From assembly GCA_036345935.2 (NCBI GenBank), contig JADWOT020000007.1, forward strand, positions 2,058,385 to 2,122,384: a stretch of DNA of 64,000 nucleotides, read 5' to 3'. This document shows, piece by piece, positions 37,890 to 48,657 of this stretch (its first letter is position 1; each line of letters opens with the position of its first letter). Source of the DNA: Taenia hydatigena (taxonomy: Eukaryota; Platyhelminthes; Cestoda; Cyclophyllidea; Taeniidae). Made by a program: the position numbers and the translations under genes. Below the pieces are notes generated by a model. It was not told where the DNA came from and made no database searches. It worked only from the letters and a program-made list of their open reading frames with translations.

Positions 37890-38020
37890 CTTTACCTAGC
37901 TGTTGGGTGACAAGCGCATGATGACCTTTAGTTATCAGAGACAGACATTCATAGCCTCCAAGCAAGCAGAGTGTTCCTTTGCACAGGTCACATAATTATG
38001 CATTGTAGTTGACTATCTTG
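37890..38020 (+). repeat. Dispersed repeat, copy 1 of 2 (pairs with about 46,440)
   Basis: This stretch aligns with 46,440-46,545. Both contain GACAAGCGCA, then ACCTTTGTTAT or ACCTTTAGTTAT, then TAGCCTCC, GCAGAG and GCACAGGTCAC or GCGCAGGTCAC. Identity is about 75% by eye. A tRNA A-box-like GTGGCTTTTTGATTAGAG lies about 55 bp upstream, so this may be the body of an old tRNA-derived SINE. Confidence 0.5.
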
Positions 38021-41000
38021 AATGAACGAGCTTGTACAGGCCACTAGTTTTTTATTTGATCGATTGGTCAGGAGGCCCATTAATAGCGAAGGGCAACAAT
38101 GAAGCACTGAATTTATAGCAATGGGGAAGAACCGATAGCCTTAGTAGATCTCAAACTCTGAGAAGACGATCATCAATTTGTGGCCTATAAGGACATTTGA
38201 GAATTTAAGTTTAGACAATGTCGCCTTCCATCGAAAATCATCAGTGACAGAAACGGAGCGTTGGCAAATTCAAGAGAGTGCCAGTACGTCCCAAAATTGT
38301 TGAGATTCATCACGGTGCGCAATAAACCAGATTCGAGTAAGGTCTGAAGGCCTATTGGCAGCCTCTCCTTCGAAGGTGTTCACGTTCCCATCTTGTGAGA
38401 GGGCATCTTTTAAAAAAGCCTTTGTTCTGCACAAGTACATTGAGCTTTCTACTGCAGACATGTAAATTTGAAATAAGGCTCAAATAATTAAAGCTGCTCA
38501 TTGATTCCCATAGTTTTTCCATATCAGCAATTACTCAGCCCAATGCCATTAAGGCGACTGGCATACTCGCGATTCATTCCCGGTTCATGCTATTTTAGTT
38601 GGGACTTCGTAGCATTCTAAGGTAAGGAACGAACCACCAGAGAAGTAGACTATGTTAGCTGGAGGTAAAATAACCTTCTAGTATGATAAGAGGATGTATC
38701 GTTGGACACCTCCACTGGCTGTATGTGTAGTCTCAACAGAACCACTTGCACCATATCAATCATGATATGCAACACATAGACCGATGGGCAAACACTTTGA
38801 CCCATTCAGAGCCCATGCGTATCGTTCTTTTGTATTCCTCTTTATTCTTAGCTCTCAGTTTGATAAGTACTGCATCATTGACCCGTAATCGCTTTTTTCT
38901 TCCACCCTTATCCAATCCCGATTTGCGCTAATATCCACTTTCTAAACACATCTATTCCTGCTTACTGATCATCAGGTGTAGGTCACATTCAGCCTACTTT
39001 CAGTATCGTAGCTGCTCAATCGAGGCTTTATATTGGAGTTGATGAGGCTTCGTCCACTAGGACATTTGTACCTTTTAATAGTGTTTGCCTCGTGACGAAT
39101 TTCTCCGCCCTGTCTATGCTGCAATAGCTTTAATTTGGTATGCTGTTGGGCTCTAGTTGCGCTTTTATGCTTTGAATGAACTGATTGCACAAGATGCTGA
39201 CTGAAACCAATGTCGTATTTATCGCAGCAAAATTGGCAACAACAAAGAAGTGCTGACGGATAGATGACTTGTTGGGTGGCAACTAAGCAAGTAGATGCAG
39301 GATTTTTTCAAGGCAAAGTTGTTCTAATTTTTTATGCGCATTGATGATGTGGGAGTGGAGGCAAGGAAATGGAGGTATCACGTGCACGTGACCACAGCTG
39401 CACCGCCTGTCTGAATATCTGACCACATTCAAATGAAATGCACTCCTTCTCTTCCTCTTTCTCCAGTTGGCATCATTGGCTTGATAAGGGTGACTAGGCA
39501 ATTTCTCTTGGGTTGAGTGGCCTTACTGTTGCAGATGTGCCCTTATTTTCAGTATTGTGTGGTTGGCAATGCTCAGTTCCAATTCGCATTAATTCTAAGG
39601 CTATATTTTTACCACGTCTCACTTTTATTTTATTTCACTGTACTTCCAAAAAGTGGTATTTGGTATTATTTTTGCAATGAAGATCATTATTTGTTCCAAT
39701 TATAGTTACTTACGTTCCACATAGAGTGAATTGGAATTCAGAAGAATTGCGGAAATCAATGTCTTCCATCAATCTTTAAACATTTAACGCTGGCAGCGAC
39801 CACGAAGAGGAACTGCCTGAATAGAAACCGTCAATCACCTTAAGCAACCAACGGTGATAGTGCTAAAAATGATTTGACATACCGGACTTGGTGCATAACA
39901 GAAGGAAAGATCGTTGCGCATTCAAAAACAAAATGCTGTCTAGATGTGATGCTTAAGGGTCAGCGGTGTGATCCATTAGGAGTATTGAAACAGTCAAGCA
40001 TTCACTCTGCTTTTCTGCTTCATCTGCCCTGTCTATAATAAACGCTTCATCTATTGGTTATCCAGTTGGTGCCCGGTAGAACCAATGGCACTAAGGCAGA
40101 TAAAGCATATTTTTGAATAATTGAAGTACATAGTCGCATTTATCGTGATTTAGGTCTTTTGTCAATCATTCGTTGCCGAGCATTCAATGCATTCCCTTTT
40201 TAAATTTTACTTCGAAGAAGCACTTGACAAATTGAGGCAGGAGAGGAACCGTAAGTAGGCCGACCAAGAGCCAGTGAGTTACGTCTCCTTTTCGAAAATT
40301 ATCAACTCGTTTTACTTAATAAAGTCCAAGTATTCGGATGTAGAACCGTGCCAAATCAATAGGCAAATGAAGAAGATAACAATCAAATCTTGCTAACAAA
40401 TTATTTGTGTCCGTTTAGTTAAGCATAATGATGACGGCTAAAACGGGCCTTTGAAGTTCTCAAAACCATATGGAAATTGAATTATGCACGGTATTGTAGA
40501 TCAACATAATGCATGCAATGATGAAATGGGCGTGTTCAAAAGTCACTAGATCAGTGATTATACGAATAAGCTAGCAGTAGAGACTCAGACACCCAATTTA
40601 GCATTATGGCTTCAATTGTTTCGCGACATGGTTGGTCGCAACCAATTCAATAACATAAAGTTAACATCCGTGTGCCCTGTATGGAGTGTCCAGTCCATAC
40701 TACCCTGGCTAGGGATGTGTTCAAGGCACCGTGCTCGTGCGTTCTGTCGGCAGGAAGCTAGTCGTAAAGGACAAGTGATTGATTTCACTCACTTCATTGG
40801 TATGCTTAACTTTGGCATTACCCTTCCGACATGCGTTAAGCCTGTTCCCGTTAACGTTGTAGACGGTGAATGAAGGAAAATAAATCTTTCAAAGGCCTAA
40901 TTGAATCGGACATCCACCTATCATGGGACGGCATTTTATTACACAGGGCTTGAATTGAGGAGGTAAGGAAGCAACAGCATAGGAGTAAGAGGAGACTAGG

Positions 41001-44000
41001 TGAAAGTGGGAAATGCTACTGGATCTGATGATGAGCCCCTACAACCCTTAGTGCAAGACTGTTCATTATTTACAAGTTGACTCGCTTTGAGGTCATGGTT
41101 CACACACTGGCAGCTCATATCTACTAGTCTATTTTCGTTTTCCACATATAACTCGTCTGCATGCTTTAGAGAGACTGTGGTTGTTAGAAAGCTTGAGAGA
41201 TATAGCCATTCACGATTATAACGAGGGCAAAGAACATCAAATGCTGAAAGTTAAATCCTCTTGCACATTTATCTACATTCTAGTGAGATTATAGCTAATT
41301 AAAAAGGGGTAATTAATGAACGTAAATGCGCTAAAATTTAGTAAACACTAAACTACTTTTAGCTAACAAGTGGGATGTAAGCAGGTTGTGGTTCAAACGG
41401 GATCCAAGACAATGTCTGCTCGCTCATGACAAAGACAATAAAGCTGAGCTAAGTGGTGATTTCATAATGGGATAAGGGAGATTAGCAAGTCAGATGCGTC
41501 ATTGATGTCAGAATACCATATGACCTTTGGAGCACAGTTGCTTAACAGCTATATGCCAGGAGTTGCCGCCTCGATCTCTCTACCTCGATACACAACCTGC
41601 TTGAGGCAAATGGCTTTCGCTCTGGTCTGGGAAAAGACCAATGCGAAAGTGTGTAATTTACCCCCAACAAGGCCATTTTTCATTAGCAGCACCACAGACT
41701 TCAAACGATTCTTCTAAACAGAGACGAAGTTTCATACACCCTCGAAAGACTCGAGCCGTGAATGCCGTTTCAATGAAGGTGCTTCTGGTCACATGGTCAG
41801 TTAGATTATTTGCTCCGCCATTGGCAGCAAATATGTCTTGCTTCGTTGCTTGCTCGCAAGTTTTTTATTTGCTTTTTGCGCACGAGTTGATGCTTACAAG
41901 TAAATGATGATGAACCTCCAAACAATTACACAGTTCTGGCACCAACTACATGAGGGTTGTAAATTCTGAGACAAATAAGTAGATGCGTTTATTGCACACA
42001 CTAGTAAACTGGAGGATTACAGCATTTGCAGCTAGTTATCCAGTCGATTAAGGGAGCTGAGAGACATGCCAACTCCTGCACGTACCAACAATCAAAGCAG
42101 TGCATTCTTGTGCACCAACAACATGCGGCACCTCTTTGTGTGAGAAGGTAGACGGGTGACTGATGGTACCAAGAGGCGAATGAAGTTTGTTCTTTAATGT
42201 CCTTGAGAATAAGAAACCAGAATGGCCTAAACAATGCTATTGGTTTTGCAACGCCACGGTACAATCCCTAAACTTTAGTACGGAAAGATGGGTTTGAAGT
42301 GATGGCACTCGCTATCAATACCACTTCCACAAGAATAGGCCTGCCCTTCTAAAATACCATTTCACAACCCTCACGTCATGTCATTCAACACATCACATCC
42401 ACTAAAGCATTTACTCTGCTCGAATGAATGGAGTGAGCATTATGAGGTGACAACTACCTCTGTGCTTCATTCCGTTTTAAACTAAAAAACATTCAACAGC
42501 CAAATACCAGTCGCCTTCTAATCCTCTCACTCTCCTCTGCTACTAAGCTTAACTAAGCGGACGTAGTTGGAACTTTGTTTGGAAAGCTACTTCCATTAAT
42601 CGTGGTAAAAAAGAAATATCTAGTGCAATTTTGATAAGATAAGCATGGGAAAATCTTATCAAATGCAGCATCGAAGCAAAGTTATAAACACACGCAGCAT
42701 AACTCCTTATTTCCAAACAATCTTAATTGATGCCTTTACTGCTACATACTTGCTCGTAGGTCTAGCAGGGGAGGCAACTCAGCGCCAAGATCGTATTTTG
42801 TAGTCACAAATGCCGCCTTGCATGTGTCGCAGCTGCTAGCATTCATTGGCCAGCAGTTATGGTGGAAGAACGAGTGTCTGGAGAAAAAGCGGCCACAAAT
42901 GCTATTGCGATGATACTAGGACTTCTGTGCAGCTTAGACAGTGCCTTCGGTGTGCATGCATAAAATCAGACCGGGAAAGAATAGCCTACTTGCAAAGTGC
43001 AACAAACCGAGTAAGTTAGGAAACACAAGTAAAGGAAGTGTACACCACACGAATGGACTCATATTTTAGCTGTCGTAACCAAGGCTTGAGGAAAGTGCTG
43101 GCTAAATATTTACTTGGATGAAAAATTAGACGGTCGGCTAGGAGTATTCAGCGGGTCAGAAAACAATGTGTGATTATCTGTTCCCATCGCCGAAGTAAAT
43201 GTTCTCTGTCATCGCAGCAGATCTAATACCCAAGGCCTAATGCGGCTCCAGCTCTGGTCAACAGAGGAAATGTCAATTTAAGTTTGGTAGCTCATGAGCT
43301 GTGAGCAAGGTTAATTGTGAGGCTGGAAGGATACGCAAAGGAAGCGATGCTTGTGCTGAACACTTAAGAGTGGCGTGTTCCTGCCTCAAATTTCGTCATC
43401 TCTCGAACCCACAAGTGCTTTTGATTAGCAGTTTACTGGTCAGTTGGCAATTTTGTAATGCGTTAATTGTGGCAAAGCCTTTCGATGCAACTCTTAACAA
43501 ATGTCATTTCAATTTGTATTGTGACAGTTTGTATGCATGCAAGCGATGGAATTCGTAAGGAGGCATATGGACAGAACTAATGATGGCGAGTTGCGAGTAT
43601 AACTATCACATTTTTTACGAAAATGAAAAGGCTGTTTTTGTATTCCAGCAACTGCAGGCATTAATAATGCTCCATCGTGCACACGCTGCTTGACGCACCT
43701 TGATGAATAGGTTTAGACCGAGTAACCATGTACCCCTTTGTTTGCTATGCATGAGTAGAAGGAGAAGAGCTTAGTCGAAAGTACCCACACTCGATCGTGG
43801 GCGTTTTATAAGACTCGACGCCATAAATTAACTTGCCAGATAATTGCGCACGATAGTATTCTCTTAACAATCCTTAGTCTTCTTATCGTCCTTCACGTCT
43901 AGATGGAATAAATTTTGTTATACCCACGACCTATTGAATTGATAGCTTATGTGATGACAAGCTTCTGACTGGGTGTGACTCGTACGGTGACGACCTTGTA

Positions 44001-44359
44001 CCAAACCTTTCATCTCGGCGATTAAGGGTATGAATTTTAGCTAAAACTGGGTCCCTATGGCAAAGCTGAAACCTTCACAGCTGTTAAGTTGTTTTAATGC
44101 CTTAGTTGCCTTGGTTGACTCGAGCATGAGAATACTTGCAAAAGCTAGTCTATTAGGCCTGATGCTACTAACTAATGTAAGTGCTATTGTGTAACATGGA
44201 CATATACGCAGATCAGGAGAGACCTTACGCACAATTTAAACATCCTCCTGCTGTTTTCGCAGGTTATTTTTGTTTTTCGCATATTATTTTTCTTGGTACA
44301 AGTTTGGTGCTAAAGTCGCGCATGCAGAGGTAGTGGCGCAAACAAACAATGATAACCAC
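38021..44359. other. Non-coding stretch, nothing recognised
   Basis: Only chance-length frames are seen, for example 85 codons at 40,616 and 88 codons at 41,641. None has a domain or convincing splice context. No RNA gene or clear repeat was seen. Confidence 0.35.
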
Positions 44360-45195
44360 TTACATAGCCTCACTCAATGCGGAGCAAGTCTTTGCATCGA
44401 CCATCATATGCAAATCCTCTTCTGACTGTACTTTGCATACCTTCTGGATTCAGGCATCTCTTCAATAAGGGCTCTTTGCAGGCTGATGCAGATGAGAAAC
44501 GATAGGATGGTCGATCAGTGTGGTATTCTTTCCTGTATTTATTGCTTAAGTATACTCCTGTGTGTTCTTCTTCCTCGATAAAAATGTTTTGTTGGAAGTA
44601 CGTCTCATATGGTGCTCACGTAAAAATAATAAAAGAATAGTTTTAGTATCTTATTGCCATGTAGTGGCGTGAAATGCGACAGAGGACTTAAAGGAGTTAC
44701 TACACGGGAGCTTGGGCAAGGGTGATTTTGTCCCTACAAAGCTTTTATTTTGGCACTGACATCAATGAGGCTCAGAATTTCTCCTACCGCGACACACCAG
44801 TAAAAATTGGTTGAATTTTAAACATTGTCATGGCACTCAGAGTAACCAAAAGGGGTAACAAAATTATTTTACAGCAAAGAACAAGGAAATGTAGGGAACA
44901 TCATTTGCGACGATGGTGTTGCTACCGCGGGTGTAACGGCAGTAGCAAGAGCAGCGATATAGTAACGAAATCAACAATAGGAGGAGAACCTAAGCAAAGG
45001 TTTGTGCTGCAGGCAATGGCAAAGGAGGATGAGGTAGGAGGAAGCATGCAGCCTTCTGATCCGGAGTCTGATGCGCTAACACTAAGCCATTGAGTTACAC
45101 CACAAAGAACGATGTGTTTCAACACAGCATCATCACATAGAGCGCTGTGCACACCTGCGTTGGAACTAGCGGCAGCACCAGTCACAGATTGAGGG
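44360..45195 (-). repeat. tRNA-Trp-headed dispersed repeat, copy C
   Basis: About 835 bp align with copy A at 6,815-7,665 in the same orientation. Shared elements are CTTTGCATAC, GATGAGAAACGATAG, GAAATGCGACAG, the GTAACGGCAGTAGCAAGAGC block and, beyond the tRNA-like part, CAGCATCATCACATAGAG followed by CTGTGCACACCTG. The match continues on both sides of the tRNA-like head, so A and C descend from one longer unit. All three copies in the window lie in the same orientation. Confidence 0.8.
45025..45096 (-). tRNA. tRNA-Trp-like sequence, degenerate head of repeat copy C
   Basis: The minus strand reads AACTCAATGGCTTAGTGTTA, followed by an anticodon arm TCAGA/TCAGA around CTCCGGA. The anticodon has changed from CCA to CCG, the stem has one mismatch, and the T arm is no longer recognisable. 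The sequence is the equivalent of the tRNA-Trp heads in copies A and B and is clearly non-functional as a tRNA. Confidence 0.7.
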
Positions 45196-45802
45196 ACCTC
45201 AATTTCTTTGGACATGGTCTATTCTTTTGCCCTAAGGGATACCCTACTGTGCAGTAATAACCAACTGCCGTTTGTTTTATCAATTTCGTTGTAGTTCATC
45301 CCTTGCTGAATTTGTCATGGCTATGATGCTGCTTCATTTTAGTCAAAATGCATAACCCGTAATTAAAAACACTGAATTAAGCATCGTCTAGTTTTAAAGC
45401 ATTTGTAACTTAGTCCAGCGAATTGCTGACCTATAAAAATGCAATTAAATCTGAATTATTTAAGAGAATGGATTCGTGGCAGAAATAACCACTTTTAAAT
45501 TTAAGTGTTTTGTATCAATAAACTTTAACCAACCTTACATCAAGCATTTCGGCTCTCCTTTAGTTCAGTTTTCATTAACAAAGTCAACTGCATTCGTGAA
45601 GTATGTGTATTTATAAGCTGTCAGGCAGGAATATCTATGTGACGCTCTCAAACCAGAAGGGCTGATTGGCCTTTTCAACTTTACTTTGCCTTTGTGCTGA
45701 GGAATTGATAACATTTAAGCACTTGAGCTAAGTCCGACTCTAGCATGACAAACGCCATAAGCCTTTTCCTATTCTCCGTGAGCACTTTAAAGATTATCTT
45801 CA

Positions 45803-46087
45803 TTGGCTATGCATGTGCAAGTTGTCCCAAACATTTTGAAATGTGTAAAGTTATGCGACCAAGCTTTGTTCGGTCACCTTTTGGCGCTTTTTCGTTACCT
45901 TGCTAATAATAATAAGGATGATTTGACATTTTATACTTATTCCAACTTGGTACTCGCATCTCAATTTTACTTAGCCTTCAAAGAAATAAGCTGTAAAAAA
46001 TCTTTTGTCGCTGTGTGCATGCTCAAAAATGTGCAGACACAAATTTACACTTTTAACATGGCTGTCCTTGAATCCAACTCCCTTTGA
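45803..46087 (+). CDS. Weak candidate exon: helical frame with faint RhoGAP-like pattern
   Basis: An open frame of about 94 codons, without an upstream ATG in good context, ends at TGA 46,085-46,087. It is rich in helix-forming residues. Its core reads CDQALFGHLLALFRYL, then NNNKDDLTFYTYSNLVLASQ. The order HL...R...N...LT...NLV resembles the C-terminal helices of RhoGAP domains (HL, then NKM, then NLA-VF), but the spacing is about six residues longer and the catalytic arginine region is absent. This is a pattern impression only. No neighbouring exon was identified, and chance is possible. Confidence 0.18.
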   Translation: MAMHVQVVPNILKCVKLCDQALFGHLLALFRYLANNNKDDLTFYTYSNLVLASQFYLAFKEISCKKSFVAVCMLKNVQTQIYTFNMAVLESNSL

Positions 46088-46439
46088 ACTCTAAGTACAA
46101 AATTTTGTTTAATTTTGCATTTTAGTCGCTCTTGAGTCTCAGTAATGCTAGTACTTCCAGTGAGGAATGACAATATAAGGAACCACATCAACTGTTTTGG
46201 GGACTACACGGGGAGAAACTCCTTTCGCTACTCCCTCACCTACTTATTACCTTTATTTTTACAGTAAAGCCCCTTTGTATTTTGCCGATGCAGACTACAC
46301 TCCCCATTCTGCGCCGATACGAAAATAGCAACCACATTGGATTCCCATTCTAGGACTCCATGAATCTTTTAATCAGAACTCTGAAAGTTTTGTGATAGCT
46401 AATTATTCGCAGGGTTGACGTTAGGTTTACTTGAGCATT

Positions 46440-46545
46440 AGGAGACAAGCGCACAACCACCTTTGTTATAAGACTAGCCTCCGCAACATTCACGCAGCAG
46501 AGCGTCCCCTTGCGCAGGTCACGTTAGTTGGATGTAGAGCTGAAA
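46440..46545 (+). repeat. Dispersed repeat, copy 2 of 2 (pairs with 37,890-38,020)
   Basis: The match shares GACAAGCGCA, TTTGTTAT, TAGCCTCC and GCGCAGGTCAC with the copy at 37.9 kb. About 100 bp downstream, at 46,649-46,690, TGGCGAAGCGG matches the tRNA A-box consensus exactly and is followed by GGGTTCCAAAC, a near B box. The distance between the boxes is about 10 nt too short for an intact tRNA. Confidence 0.5.
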
Positions 46546-47861
46546 AGAAGTGGCAGTTAAACATTTGGTGGACATAAAATTTTAGGCCAAGTAAGTAAAG
46601 CATCAATGCGAGGTGCAGCTAAATCCGCCTGAGCAAATAAATGGTCAAGTGGCGAAGCGGAACTTCGATCTACAGACCTCTGGGTTCCAAACTGAGCACA
46701 TTTCCATTGCGTTTCTTAAATTATTTTATCTCTTACCTGCATTTTGGCGCAAGTAACACGCCAGACCACATTGGTGAGCTTCAGCCGTCGCATAAGGTCG
46801 AGGTGTGTGTGTGCGCATTCAAACAATTACTAGTTGGCTGAGTGACGCATAGACAGTGATGCAGCGGAGGTAGAGGTGGATGTGGATGTCGAGGAAGGGA
46901 AAGGAAGATAGAAGATGAGGTGGGTATGCGCACGCGGCACTGTGGCATTGTGCAGCACATTGCGGCATTACATATCGCAGGGTATTCGGTAAGAGTACAT
47001 CAAGCTGTCTCTCTGATAGTTTAGCGCTGAGAAATCCTCGTCCTTATTTTGGTTTAACTACTGACCACCAAGGTGCGCAACAATTTGTTACGCTCACAGT
47101 CAACATGAGACTAGACACTGTAGTCGCATGTATTTGGGTACCAAATGAGGTGACGAAGACAGGGAAGTAAAAGGCAGTTCAGTCGGAGACAAGTCGACAT
47201 GGTTGTTAACACTATTGACTCCCCGGCATTGACGTCAATACACTAATCTATTTGAAATTAATCCAACCTGAACTAAAATGGGCTAGCAAGCATTTGTTGA
47301 TTAGGAACCTTAGCTGGCTTTGTGAATGATATTTTGCTTTGTGTTCTGCTGTTCTACAACTCTTAATGCGTGCTTGTGTACAGTGCGCTGTGATGCATTT
47401 AAACCGCGTTCATATGAGCGTGCGCATTGAAACATGCTTGCGAAAAACGATGATGCTAAGCCCGCCACCTGAAAGAAGTGAGGAAATCACTGGAAGGAAT
47501 TCTATATCATACCAGATAAAGGAGTCTGCGTGTGAGAGGTCAGTTTGCATTAGGAGAAGGTACAGAAATGGATAAATAGAAAGATAGCTAGATAAAAGCA
47601 GTCTGGAAAGGTAAATCAAAAGGTGCGATGTAGGCGACTAACTGCTCATGGTACTTTTTGGCTCAATTCAACACGTATTATTGTGAAATTAAAGAAAATA
47701 CTTACAAATCAATACTGATATTGGGATAAAGCAAAGTCCCCTTGCATCTTAGCAAATAATTTGTACATCTTTCGCTCAGACTTCAACTGATATTAAAAGA
47801 GCTTTTTGCCGATTGAGCATCATGCCGCATTAATTGAACAACACGTTTGTGCATTTGCATT

Positions 47862-47932
47862 TCTGAGTGGCTGAATGGTTAGAGACAAACGCACTGCGCA
47901 TCCGGTGGCAAGGTTTGTTTGAAAATACTGAT
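47862..47932 (+). tRNA. tRNA-like trace (A and B box), unassigned
   Basis: GAGTGGCTGAATGGTTAGAG contains a perfect A-box match (TGGCTGAATGG). A possible anticodon arm CACTGCGCATCCGGTG follows, then GGTTTGTTTGAAAATA as a weak B box. The overall length of about 71 nt suits a tRNA, but pairing in the acceptor and T stems is poor. It is most likely the decayed head of a tRNA-derived repeat. I cannot assign an amino acid with confidence. Confidence 0.35.
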
Positions 47933-48012
47933 AGGGGATATGGTCTTTTTCGAAGTGATTGAATATGTGAATGTGTGCATGCATTGTGGTGGAAGTAATT
48001 AATGTAGAATGA

Positions 48013-48369
48013 TTAGTAAATGAATGAAATGCTGAAAACGAAGCTAAAATGAAATACTGGTAGAAGCATTTCTGAGTTTAAGTCTATGCTTGATAGCAAG
48101 TTGCTGCCGCCGATGTCATCGCAATTATGATGTGCCGGGCAATTGGTATGGAGAACATGGCACGTAAATGCTGCCAGGTAATCATGAGAAAGTACAAACT
48201 GGAGCAAACGAAGTAATTGAATATTTAATAACCTATCGTTTCTGCAACCCCTAATAAGCAGCGAAATTATGGGCCAGAACTTATCTGCCACTCTAGAAAG
48301 CGTTGAAGCCTCGAAATCAGAAAGTTTGTGGTTGCAATAGCTGGACTTTACGTAATGTATGGAACGCAT
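48013..48369 (-). CDS. Weak candidate exon beside the E2 arm 2 boundary (part 2)
   Basis: A 118-codon minus-strand frame. It contains the amphipathic stretch LSRVADKFWPIISLLIRG followed by LLNIQLLRLLQFVLSHDYLA, which looks like a helical repeat or bundle segment. The end of the frame is hydrophobic and less convincing. The frame stays open upstream to a possible AG acceptor near 48,409. Together with 48,454-48,657 it might form two exons. I do not recognise the family. Confidence 0.2.
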   Translation of the reverse strand: MRSIHYVKSSYCNHKLSDFEASTLSRVADKFWPIISLLIRGCRNDRLLNIQLLRLLQFVLSHDYLAAFTCHVLHTNCPAHHNCDDIGGSNLLSSIDLNSEMLLPVFHFSFVFSISFIY

Positions 48370-48453
48370 AACTATCCATGCAGTAGTGGATGTGCTTAGA
48401 ACCCACTGCGTTCACGTAAACAAAAGGAGCTGAATGACTTGAGAAGGCGGCAC

Positions 48454-48657
48454 TTACAGTTTTATGTAGAGGGAATAAAAATTTAGCCAGTCCGTAGTGT
48501 CGGGAAGGGAGCTCTGGATCGGTAGGTTATCGTGCAGTACCTGTAAAGGTGACTCACCAAACCGTGCTTGACTACATGCAATATCCTCGATGATGAGTGA
48601 CGGGATGGTTGTACTTTCGGCAGGAACTGTTGGCTCTGCTTGCCAAAATTTACCCAC
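48454..48657 (-). CDS. Weak candidate exon beside the E2 arm 2 boundary (part 1)
   Basis: A 67-codon minus-strand frame reads GKFWQAEPTVPAESTTIPSL, then IIEDIACSQARFGESPLQVL, and is hydrophilic and protein-like. Donor-like sites occur inside (CAG/GTACTG) and at its end (AACT/GTAAGT). No unique splice model with the downstream frame is forced by phase. It lies just outside E2 arm 2, so it is unique sequence in this window. Confidence 0.2.
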   Translation of the reverse strand: MGKFWQAEPTVPAESTTIPSLIIEDIACSQARFGESPLQVLHDNLPIQSSLPDTTDWLNFYSLYIKL

